In this document: positions 54,384 through 64,000 of the stretch, piece by piece
Numbering within the stretch: position 1 is the stretch's first letter
How the letters are laid out: each line of letters opens with the position of its first letter
Origin: Galeruca laticollis
Lineage: Eukaryota; Arthropoda; Insecta; Coleoptera; Chrysomelidae
DNA length: 64,000 bases
Reading direction: 5' to 3'
Assembly (NCBI GenBank): GCA_963921935.1
Contig: OY998179.1
Location: forward strand, 54,232,222-54,296,221
Translations under genes and position numbers: made by a program
Notes under the pieces: model-generated
What the model was told of the DNA's origin: nothing
The model's database searches: none
The model's input: only the letters and a program-made list of their open reading frames with translations

Positions 54384-56340
54384 AACCAGATATCATAGAT
54401 AGTAAGAGAATTAGTTTTATAAAAATATGTTGCTAGTATGAAAATATATGAAAATAATATAATTCAAGAAAACAAGTGAAAAGGAAACACTTTTCTTAAT
54501 TTAAACAACATATCAAGTGAAGATATATTGAATAATTGTCTATAACAATATAATAGAAAAAGAAATTACCTCAATAATAACATAAAATATAGAGATTGCC
54601 TAACCAATGTAATGATGTAAATAAAGTTGCCTAAGACGAAGATTATTTTCCATAACATAATCAGCTGTTCATCTGAAATGAAAACAAATATTATTATAGT
54701 GAATTCATTATAATCATTAATTTAAGAATAAAAACAAATACAAATATTGAATAGAATATAATTCAATAGATTTTCATAGATAAACAAATAATGACATTTA
54801 GACAAATGATGTATGGTAAATGAAATAAACGTTGAATCAATAAATAATAATTTGTTAAAGTTTATTATAAATAATATAATGCAAAGAGTATAGACAAATA
54901 ACATAAAAGAATTTATATTTATAAATAATATGAGTGTAACAGTGATAGACTGTCAATAACAATATTGGATGTTGTACCATTTAAATGTATATATGTATAA
55001 CCAACTTTTATTTATTTGTATGATAAAAAAAACTCATAGGAACTCTATAAATGAACTAATAATGTAAAAGAGTGTATGTATGAAACTTTTCTAATAAGTG
55101 AAAGAAGTTTCAATTAATTTGATTGCGAAGGACAATATTTTATTGGTTATAAAATATGACAGAACAAATTGTGAATCAACAAATAAACTTTGAAATAGTG
55201 ACCTAAAAAGGAACAAAAGACTGTTTTGTTGAAAAAAGTGGAGAATCGATGGGACGCTTAAGAATAGGGAAGCTGGTGTCAAGAAGCGAGGAGTGTGTGT
55301 GATAATGTTCCAGAAGTTTCAAGAAATTCCCAGTTTAACATAATTAAAACTATAAAGTACTATAAAAAACAAGCTTATTAATACTCACAGTTAATTATAT
55401 CAAGTTTTTCGGCAAGAATCTTCGAAATTTCTCATCATTTTTGGTTTTTGGAGCTTCGGAGGAGTATTCCTGGGGTCCAGAGACATTCATCCCAATTCAA
55501 GAACAACAGGTCAGTGTGTTTAAAATATTATTGGCCAATAATCAGAGTAAAAACTCAAAATACTCAAATAGTACTTGATTTCATAAATTGATAAACATTT
55601 GCGAATATGATCGATCTGAAAAAGAAAGAGAACAGACTTTATATAGTTAATTAATTGCATAAATCGTTAATATTAATAAAGAGGCCGAATTTAAATAAAT
55701 TAAAATATGTACTCACGCCATGTTGTAATCGCATAAATATGGTGCTTGAAATTTTATTAATGTAATAACTATGTCCATCTGTATATAATTCCTATATTTC
55801 TATCTATGTAGATAACTATTTTCTTTCCACAGCAATTTGTATCATATATAACTATGATTTCTAAATAAATTCTTTTATGTGTTCGAACCATTCACTTGTC
55901 TGCATTGTCTACAAACTATGTTTGTATAATATGTATAGATGCTTCTTACGTGTAAGAATTGTTCGTTTTATGCTAAAGCGCATGACTAGTTTTTTCACGC
56001 ACGCGCACTGAAGAAATTATCAAAATAAAAAAGTAGGTATAATATATCCATAGGCGTCTCAAATTATTATTATCAAATATAAAATATTGAATTTAAAATT
56101 AAATCTATTTCAAAATAAAGTGTTTTCTTTTTATTTAAACAAATACAACATTATAAAAAGCCAGGACTCAAAGAGAAAAAGGGTTTCATGCTCCCGAACT
56201 AATAAATATATTATAAATATAACAACTATATAAAAAACAATAACTGAGCTAGCCAAACTAAACAAAAATTCTAAATAATAAACATCTACATTTAAATTTC
56301 ATAATAAAAGTAAGTATATATCACTAAATAATAGTTTAAT
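54381..56340 (+). repeat. 5' LTR (1,960 bp)
   Basis: Starts TTGAACCAGATATC and ends ATAGTTTAAT. The tips TTGAAC and GTTTAA form a short imperfect inverted repeat in place of the canonical TG...CA. AT-rich; open frames inside are not convincing. Confidence 0.9.
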
Positions 56341-56358
56341 TGGTGCCCAACGTGGGGC
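56341..56358 (+). other. primer-binding site
   Basis: TGGTGCCCAACGTGGGGC directly follows the 5' LTR, the position and TGG start expected for a tRNA primer site of LTR retrotransposons. Confidence 0.8.
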
Positions 56359-56405
56359 GTTGTAAAAATTTTGGTTATATTTGTAAAATTTAATACTTAA
56401 TTAAA

Positions 56406-57647
56406 ATGGCAAAACGAATGATGTTGAGAGATGGAAGGCAGGTAGGAGCAGACAGTGGTTCGGAAGAGGAAAGGGAAGAAGGAAGTCATGGTATGGGAGA
56501 TTATCAAGCGGTATATCTGAAACAGGGACAACAAGCGGAAGGCGATGCACATGAAGAAGGTATGACAAGAGATGGGGAAACTGTAGAACAACAAGAGAGA
56601 AGAGAACCACACGGAGGAACTAATGCCAACGAACAATGGATGCAGCAAATATTGATGAGTATAAATGAAAACATAAAGACAATGAAGGGAGATATGAACA
56701 ATCTGAAGAAAGAGTTGAAAGGAGATATCAACACAGTAAGTGGAAACATGGAAAATATGAGGGGAGATATGAACAAAATGGAGGACAATTTGAATGGGAA
56801 TATAAATAGAATAGAGGGGAGCTTAAACGGAAAGATGGATAAAATTAATGGAAATATGAATAAATTGGAAAAGAAGATAGAAGAGGTGAAAACTGAAAGC
56901 ATCCAGGAATTCAGGAAACTAAGGGAAGAAAATGAAGAATGTAGACAGCAGATAAATAAGGTGGAAGAAGATATGGTGGAGCAAAACAAACATATACGGA
57001 TTGAAATTCAAGATAACGGTATGAAAACTAGAGAGCAGATAGAAAATCAAGTAGTAGAACAAATTCAAGAAATAGAGAGAGGAATAGAAGAAAAATTACC
57101 GGGAACGATCCAAGCGGAAGTTATAAAACAAACAGAAAATATAACGAAAGAAATGGAGTATATTAAATTCAGGTAACAAACAATCGAAGAAATTATGCAA
57201 AATTATCAGCAAAACGCGGAACATAAATTTAAGGAATTAGATGTAATGTTTCAAAAACAAACAGGAACATGTGAGGAGAGGAACGAGCACATTGGACAAA
57301 TATTTCAAAAAGAACTGGAAGAAATGAACCAAAGATTAACAGACACAGTAAAAGAAATAGAAGATAGAATAAGAAGAAATGAAGGAGGTATAGGATGTTC
57401 AGGAAATTTTTATAATAATGCAGTAACAGGAATAAAATGGGACAACATGATGACTATGATTCATACAAAAGCTTTCTTTAAAATAATACATAGTATAATG
57501 GATTCATGGGAAGAAATTTATGAGATATGTGACAACAGAGTTAAAAAGGATACAGTAGAGAATAGACAGACGCTTCAGAAATTTATCGAGCATCAAACAA
57601 CAAGAGAGGAAAGCAAGAAAAAGGTTAGAAAAAGAAAAGCAAATTAA
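56406..57647 (+). pseudogene. gag-like coiled-coil protein with one in-frame stop
   Basis: The frames 56406-57176 and 57195-57647 are the same frame, separated only by a TAA at 57174-57176, so the ORF is 413 codons apart from that stop. Residues ~1-75 are acidic and Gly-rich. Residues ~80-330 are a long coiled coil with a repeated ~11-residue pattern (MNNLKKELKGDI, MNKMEDNLNGNI, INGNMNKLEKKI). After ~335 comes a capsid-like patch (GIKWDNMMTMIHTKAFFKII). The C-terminus is basic (ESKKKVRKRKAN) with no zinc knuckle. The stop could be a mutation or a readthrough site. Confidence 0.7.
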
Positions 57648-58840
57648 ATAATAGAACAAGAGAATAGGAATGAAATATGAAGACGAAAATGCAATTCAAT
57701 GAAAAAGGGAAAGGATACAGAAATGAAGTCGAAATAAATAATGTACATGAAATTTAGCAATAATGAGTAATCCAATTATAAGTCATGTATATAAATTATT
57801 TATATAAGAATAGATGATGTTATGTTACGAATAATACTTGAAAAAAGGAAATAATAGTCATAAGGATAGATTTAAAATTTAATATTAGGTAATGTACAAA
57901 GATAATTAGATAGTAGACAGAGTTTTGTTTTCCATTTGGCAGCTGGTGATCCAATTAAATTCATCATGTTTGTTTCTTCAGAATCTAAAAAACACAAATG
58001 AATGAATAAATATCATATAACGTAATTAAATTCATTCTGTTTGTTTCTACAGAACCTAAAAAATAAATATAATATAATATGAAAAAAAATTTATTAGATA
58101 AAACTTATAATTAAAACATTTTAAAAATTTGTGAATATGGCAAATCAATATAAATAATAAATAAAGAAAACAATTTATAAGAAATACTGGCTTTAAATAG
58201 AAGGAAAATATGAAAATATAGGATAGAGGGGATAAAATAAGAATAACTCAAGTATCAAATAGAAGTTCACATTTTTTAAATAAGGAAATAAGATGCAAGT
58301 AATAAAGGATAGGAAAGGATAATAATGAAAGATATGGATTAAAAATATAGGAGGTAATGTTTAATGTCAATTAGAATCTTATAGATTACTTGAAAATACA
58401 GGAAGGAATAAGGAAATTGATATTGATATATATGAATTTAAGAAATGATTAATTATATTGAATTATGAATATTGAAAAGAAATATGATATGAGGAGTATA
58501 TAGAAGTATAATGTAATTACAAAGAAATAAGTTGATATATAAGTGAATGTTAGTAAGAAATGATAATAGAGAAGTATTATATGAAGTAATATTAAAAATA
58601 TAAATTGACATTGATCTTAATCAAGTGTATTTTAAGGAAAGAATTAGGGGACAGTTATTGAAAGAAATAGGTTTTGTAGTAGGAAATATGTGAACAAATA
58701 TTTGAGAAACCAAGTTAAAGAAATTAAGATTATGCCATGAAATTGTTAAATTTTTTTTTGAATAAAATAAAATCAATCATTTATAATAAGAAAATTGAAA
58801 TTTAAATAAATATCCAGGTTATGGATATCATTTTAATTTA
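57648..58840. other. internal non-coding region of the LTR element
   Basis: About 1.2 kb, very AT-rich, with no open frame of note. A short direct repeat (ATTAAATTCAT plus TGTTTGTTTCT) occurs at 57953-57980 and 58026-58050. This is where pol would be expected. Confidence 0.6.
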
Positions 58841-58853
58841 AATTTGAGGGGAA
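58841..58853 (+). other. polypurine tract
   Basis: AATTTGAGGGGAA immediately before the 3' LTR; the plus-strand primer site for reverse transcription. Confidence 0.65.
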
Positions 58854-60808
58854 TTGAACCAGATATCATAGATAGTAAGAGAATTAGTTCTATAAAAATA
58901 TGTTGCTAGTATGAAAATATATGAAAATAATTTAATTTAAGAAAACAAGTAAAAAGGAAACACTTTTCTTAATTTAAACAACATATCAAGTAAAGATATA
59001 TTGAATAATTGTCTATAACAATATAATAGAAAAAGAAATTACCTCAATAATAACATAAAATATAGAGATTGCCTAACCAATGTAATGATGTAAATAAAGT
59101 TGCCTAAGATGAAGATTATTTTCCATAACATAATCAGCTGTTCATCTGAAATGAAAACAAATATTATTATAGTGAATTCATTATAATCATCAATTTAAGA
59201 ATAAAAACAAATACAAATATTGAATAGAATATAATTCAATAGATTTTCATAGATAAACAAATAATGACATATAGACAAATGATGTATGGTAAATAAAATA
59301 AACGTTGAATCAATAAATAATAATTTGTTAAAGTTTATTATAAATAATATAATGCAAAGAGTATAGACAAATAACATAAAAGAATTTATATTTATAAATA
59401 ATATGAGTGTAACAGTGATAGACTGTCAATAACAATATTGGATGTTGTACCATTTAAATGTATCTATGTATAACCAACTTTAATTTATTTGTATGATAAA
59501 AAAAACTCATAGGAACTCTATAAATGAACTAATAATGTAAAAGAGTGTATGTATGAAACTTTTCTAATAAGTGAAAGAAGTTTCAATTAATTTGATTGCA
59601 AAGGACAATATTTCATTGGTTATAAAATATGACAGAACAAATTGTGAATCAACAAATAAACTTTAAAATAGTGACCTGAAAAGAAACAAAAGACTGTTTT
59701 GTTGAAAAAAGTGGAGAATCGAGGGGACGCTTAAGAATAGGGAAGCTGGTGTCAAGAAGCGAGGAGTGTGTGTGATAATGTTCCAGAAATTTCAAGAAAT
59801 TCCCAGTTTAACATAATTAAAACTATAAAGTACTATAAAAAACAAGCTTATTAATACTCACAGTTAATTATATTAAGTTTTTCGGCAAGAATCTTCGAAA
59901 TTTCTCATCATTTTTGGTTTTTGGAGCTTCGGAGGAGTATTCCTGGGGTCCAGAGACATTCATCCCAATTCAAGAACAACAGGTCAGTGTTTTTAAAATA
60001 TTATTGGCCAATAATCAGAGTAAAAACTCAAAATACTCAAATAAGTACTTGATTTCATAAATTGATAAACATTTGCGAATATGATCGATCTGAAAAAGAA
60101 AGAGAACAGACTTTATATAGTTAATTAATTGCATAAATCGTTAATATTAATAAAAAGGCCGAATTTAAATAAATTAAAATATGTACTTACGCCATGTTGT
60201 AATCGCATAAATATGGTGCTTGAAATTTTATTAATGTAATAACTATGTCCATCTGTATATAATTCCTATATTTCCATCTATGTAGATAACCATTTTCTTT
60301 CCACAGCAATTTGTATCATATATAACTAGGATTTCTATATAAATTCTTTTATGTGTTTGAACCATTCACTTGTCTGCATCGTCTACAAACTATGTTTGTA
60401 TAATATGTATAGATGCTTCTTACGTGTAAGAATTGTTCATTTTATGCTAGAGCGCATGACTAGTTTTTTCACGCACGCGCACTGAAGAAATTATCAAAAT
60501 AAATAAGTAGGTATAATATATCCATAGGCGTCTCAAATTATTATTATCAAATATGAAATATTGAATTTAAAATTAAATCTATTTAAAAATAAAGTGTTTT
60601 CTTTTTATTTAAACAAATACAACATTATAAAAAGCCAGGACTAAAAGAGAAAAAGGGTTTCATGCTCCCGAATTAATAAATATATTATAAATATAACAAC
60701 TATATAAAAAACAATAACTGAGCTAGCCAAACTAATCAAAAATTCTAAATAATAAACATCTACATTCAAATTTCATAATAAAAGTAAGTATATATCACTA
60801 AATAATAG

Positions 60809-60814
<6 letters not shown>
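58854..60814 (+). repeat. 3' LTR (1,961 bp)
   Basis: Copy of 54381-56340 with scattered point differences; ends ...ATAGTTTAAT where the TA microsatellite begins. Confidence 0.9.
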
Positions 60815-60905
<91 letters not shown>

Positions 60906-60919
60906 AATATATATATATT
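60815..60919. repeat. (TA)n microsatellite
   Basis: ~105 bp, TA with two or three AAATA interruptions. Confidence 0.95.
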
Positions 60920-61140
60920 GAGATGATATATTCAATAAGATATAAAGATTATAGATATCAGAGAGTAGTAACGTTAAAACAAATAGATTAAATTGGCATC
61001 CTAACAATTAAGTACAATACATTAATTAAGACCTAATAAACAATTAAATTTCACTCATTAAAAATAAATATAATATAGTAAGTGCTAGCCCAAGCGTGTG
61101 GCTCGAATAAAGCGGAAATTAGTTGCAAATAAAATAAAAG

Positions 61141-62130
61141 ATGGATACGAAGAAAAACATTCAAGATTTAAAACTCCAAGAAATAAAAGATGAATTAAAT
61201 AGAAGAGGATGTGACACAAAAGGTATGAAGACAACACTACTAAATAGACTAACGGAAATACTCAAGAAAGAAGGAATAAATCCAGAAGAATATTTGGTTA
61301 CTACAGAAAAAGGACAAGGAGAAGAAATTACAGAGCAAGTTGAAGAAAAACAGGAAGAATCTTCGAAAGAACAAGAAAAGAAAAAAGAAGACAATATTAT
61401 GCAGTTTCTTGTAAATATGCAACAAAATCTAGAAGCAAAATTAGAAAAACAAGGACAAAATCTAGAATCAAAATTGGAAAAACAAGAACAAAATTTAGAA
61501 AAACAAGGACAAAGGATAGAAGAACAAGGTCAGAAAATAGAAACGAAAATAGAGGAACAAATGGAAAAGCAGGAACTACAAATAAATAGAAGACTGGACG
61601 AAATAGAAATGAAATTTGAAAATAGCATAATAAATTTACAAAAAGGGCAACAACAAATCGAAATTACACAGAAAGAACAATCTATGAAGTTGGAAAATTT
61701 AAAGAAAGATATAGAGAGAGAAGTAAAAGAGATAGTAAAACAAACTATAACAAATATGCAGGCAGAAGTGAACAAAGAGATGGAGAAGAAAATCAAAGAC
61801 AACTACAGAGCTATTGCAAACAATAATAAAAATATAGAGGATTTGCAAGAAAATTTAAGGACGGGAATCTCAAGTAATTTAGGTATTATGGAGGAAGAAA
61901 ATTACAAATTAAAAATGGAATTTAAGAAAGAAATAAACAAAACAAATGAAGATGTGAATAAAATAAATAATAAAATGAAAGATGTAAATTTAATATCTAA
62001 CAAAATAAATACAAATGAAGAAGAAATCATAAGAAGACTGAGAGAAGAACAAGAGAAAATTATAGTGGAAATAGAAAACAAGAAGAAATATTTGGAGGAA
62101 GAATTGAAAAAGCACTACATAAAATTCTAA
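61141..62130 (+). CDS. gag-like protein with N-terminal SAP-like motif and long coiled coil (truncated by deletion)
   Basis: Starts ATG at 61141. Residues ~9-43 (LKLQEIKDELNRRGCDTKGM, then LLNRLTEIL) fit the SAP helix-extended loop-helix motif: L-x-x-L-K-x-x-L-x-x-R-G-x-x-x-x-G-x-K-x-x-L-x-x-R-L. Residues ~95-320 are a highly charged coiled coil with a tandem 7-residue Q/K/E pattern (LEKQGQNLESKLEKQEQNL). The capsid proper is absent. The true gag end was removed; the last ~12 codons come from out-of-frame reading of the pol sequence after the deletion junction near 62090. Known roles of SAP modules are DNA/chromatin binding; function here is inferred. Confidence 0.7.
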   Translation: MDTKKNIQDLKLQEIKDELNRRGCDTKGMKTTLLNRLTEILKKEGINPEEYLVTTEKGQGEEITEQVEEKQEESSKEQEKKKEDNIMQFLVNMQQNLEAKLEKQGQNLESKLEKQEQNLEKQGQRIEEQGQKIETKIEEQMEKQELQINRRLDEIEMKFENSIINLQKGQQQIEITQKEQSMKLENLKKDIEREVKEIVKQTITNMQAEVNKEMEKKIKDNYRAIANNNKNIEDLQENLRTGISSNLGIMEEENYKLKMEFKKEINKTNEDVNKINNKMKDVNLISNKINTNEEEIIRRLREEQEKIIVEIENKKKYLEEELKKHYIKF

Positions 62131-63839
62131 ATAAATATGAAAATTTTACTCTACATTATATCGATGATATTCTAATCTTCTCTAAAAATGAAACAGAGCA
62201 CTTAAAACACCTAGAAATAATTTTTGAAGCATTAGACAAAGCTGGACTTGAATTAAACATTAAGAAGTGTGCATTTTTCCAAGAAGAAGTGACGTATTTA
62301 GGATATAAAATTGACAAAACAGGAGTATCTCTAAGCGAAGAAAGAATTAGAATCATAAAAGATTATGTAAGACCAACTAATCTAAGAACTTTGAGAGGGT
62401 TTTTAGGATTATTACACTATTTTAAAAGACTGATACCGAATTTGACAGAAACGGAAATCCCATTATTAGAGTTACTTAAGAAAAATACCAGGTGGAAATG
62501 GGATGAAAAAAAAGAAAAAGCTTTCAATAACATCAAAAAAACATTTACTGAAAATATTAAAATTTATCACCCAGATTATAATGAAACTTTTACTCTGAGA
62601 ACCGATGCATCTTTGCACAGATTCGCAGGAGTATTATTACAGACACAAAAAGGAATAGAAGTTCCAATTTCTTTTGTTTCAAGAACAACAAAACCTGCAG
62701 AAAGAAATTACAGCACAAGTGAGCTAGAATTAGCAAGTATTATATTCTGTGTAGATAAATTGAGATTTTATTTAATAGGAAATCATTTTAAAATAGAAAC
62801 AGACAACCAAGCTCTAACCACAATATTAAACAACAAGTATGGTAACAGTAGAATACATCGATGGGCCTTACTGTTGCAAGAATATTCATTCGACATAAAA
62901 TATCTACCTGGAAAGAAAAATATAGTGGCAGATCCTATCACCAGAATGGAGGGAAACAAATGTAAAATGAAAAGGGAATATAAAATAGGAATTAATATAA
63001 TGAAAAATACAATGGGAAATTTTACAAATATTAAAATAGTAGAAGATCAACGGAACCTCGACAATAAAATAAAACAAAAATCATTAACAAATTCAAATAA
63101 TATGTATTATAAAATAATAAATAATCAAGAAGTTTATGTAATAACGAATAATTTGGCAAAAGATATGTTAAAAGAACTTCATGAGAAATATCATCACATA
63201 GGTGTCCGAAAAACACATAAAATATTCCGAGAATCTTTTATTAGCAAAAATGACCTAAATTTGTGCAAACAAATAATCAAATATTGTGACACATGCCAAT
63301 TTGCCAAAGAAAAAAATCATCATAATGAGAATTTAAATAAATCTATTACAACAAAATATCCACTAGAACTCATTGCAGTAGATTTCATATCAAATTTGAC
63401 ACCGAGCAGAGAAGGAAATTCTCATATATTCGTAGTTATAGATCATTTCTCAAAATTCACAGCTGCATATCCTTGCCAAAGAACTAACAAAGAAACAGTT
63501 AAAGATTGCCTAACTAAATATTTTATAAAATATGATTTTCCAAAGAAATGTCTAATGGATAATGCCAGTTATTTTAATAATAAGAATTTACAAACTTGGT
63601 TGATGAAATCGAATGTACAACCAATCTACACGAGCATTAGACATCCTTGTGCAAATCCAGCTGAAAGAATAATAAAAGAAATAGTAAAATACTTAAGAAT
63701 TTTAGTACACTCAGAACACTCGTTGTGGGAACAAAATTTAGATGAAATCATAGAATATATGAACAGCGTTCCAAACGAAATAACAGATATAGCGCCAACA
63801 ATAATAATGAATACCTACCTGCGAATAGGCCATGGATAA
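62092..63839 (+). pseudogene. Ty3/gypsy pol: RT (C-terminal), RNase H, integrase
   Basis: The frame is open from the deletion junction: EKALHKILNKYENF then LHYIDDILIFSKN (RT catalytic box, 62150), VTYLGYKIDKTGVSLSEER, LRTLRGFLGLLHYFKRLIP (thumb). RNase H: FTLRTDASLHRFAGVLL (62590), STSELELASIIFCVDKL, IETDNQALT, IVADPITR. Integrase: ELHEKYHHIGVRKTHKIF with CDTCQFAK (HHCC finger), ELIAVDFIS (first D, 63375), KCLMDNASYF (second D, 63555) and CANPAERIIKEI (Glu, 63665). A frameshift near 63825 ends it; the rest (SEVNVKYEDIL, KKGDYVLLKA) continues in another frame to the window edge. It lacks the RT N-terminus, so it is non-functional. Confidence 0.85.
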
Positions 63840-64000
63840 GTGAAGTAAATGTAAAATATGAAGACATTTTAAAACAAACCCAAGAGAGAATTTCAAAGAA
63901 TGCTCAAAAGTACATGAACAAAAAGAACGACGGACACAAGAAAACAACATTTAAAAAAGGAGACTATGTTTTATTGAAAGCACTAAGAATACCTGATAAG

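Larger units (their letters stand above)
54381..60814 (+). mobile_element. non-autonomous LTR retrotransposon with 1.96 kb LTRs (gag-like only)
   Basis: Direct repeats 54381-56340 and 58854-60814 are the LTRs. The internal region (2.5 kb) starts with a primer-binding site, has one gag-like ORF with an in-frame stop, and no protease, reverse transcriptase or integrase. A polypurine stretch precedes the 3' LTR. The LTRs are nearly identical by eye, so insertion is fairly recent. Both outer edges are TA microsatellite. This fits the TR-GAG/LARD class of elements that depend on enzymes from a relative. Confidence 0.85.
60920..64000 (+). mobile_element. Ty3/gypsy element with SAP-like gag, internally deleted, runs off the right edge
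   Basis: A 220 bp leader (possibly the tail of a 5' LTR plus a degenerate primer site near 61085) is followed by a 330-codon gag N-terminal part and then, with no nucleocapsid, protease or RT N-terminus, by the RT catalytic box, RNase H and integrase. A large internal deletion must have joined gag to pol near 62090. The pol frame is offset from gag by one position in the -1 sense, as in many intact Ty3/gypsy elements. Confidence 0.8.

Noticed and set aside
54722..54904. 60-codon open frame also present at 59195-59377
   Set aside because: It lies in both LTRs, is AT-driven, and has no domain; duplication follows from LTR identity.
56504..56989. 161-codon minus-strand open frame rich in Phe/Ser/Ile
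   Set aside because: It is the antisense shadow of the gag-like coiled coil, whose Glu/Lys/Asn codons give hydrophobic antisense translation. The same applies to 61161-61394 and 61530-61802.

Overview
This 64 kb window is AT-rich eukaryotic DNA made almost entirely of transposable elements. I found no convincing single-copy host gene, no rRNA or tRNA gene, and nothing prokaryotic. The mix of families (Jockey and LOA-like LINEs, Penelope-like elements, Ty3/gypsy elements, piggyBac, several pogo/Tigger copies, a DUF4817/DDE_3 mariner-type element, a DUF7869-like transposon and a Crypton-like tyrosine recombinase) suggests a large, repeat-rich insect genome. The species or order cannot be fixed from the sequence alone. 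All family names come from motifs read by eye.

Layout. 0-2.4 kb: decayed Jockey-group LINE on the minus strand, running off the left edge. 2.6-11.2 kb: three copies of a ~1 kb repeat built of ~174 bp monomers, one inverted relative to the other two, surrounding a pogo fragment and a Penelope-like element (PLE) with inverted terminal repeats; then a 199 bp foldback. 11.4-14.2 kb: retroelement scraps. 14.2-22.5 kb: one DNA transposon with ~340 bp terminal inverted repeats, split by a 3.1 kb TTAA-flanked transposon and carrying a second, intron-containing mariner-like transposase gene. 22.6-26.4 kb: decayed Ty3/gypsy element. 26.9-36.5 kb: PLE scraps, two pogo-type elements and a 0.7 kb foldback.

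36.5-46.4 kb is the best preserved stratigraphy. A single minus-strand PLE is interrupted by three elements, each with visible target duplications: a LOA-like LINE (8 bp TSD), a piggyBac (TTAA/TTGA) and a full-length Jockey LINE with both ORFs open (11 bp TSD, poly-A tail). The Jockey copy is the only element in the window that looks potentially functional.

47-54.4 kb: a LINE broken around a Crypton-like fragment, then TA microsatellites alternating with a ~1 kb mariner foldback and two head-to-head satellite arrays (338 bp and 355 bp monomers). 54.4-60.8 kb: a gag-only LTR retrotransposon with 1.96 kb LTRs, lying in a TA tract. 60.9-64 kb: an internally deleted Ty3/gypsy element whose gag starts with a SAP-like domain, running off the right edge.

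The genes do not work together as a pathway. They are independent mobile elements, and their value is in the nesting order, the intact Jockey copy, the TTAA/DUF7869-like transposon and the hairpin-forming satellites.
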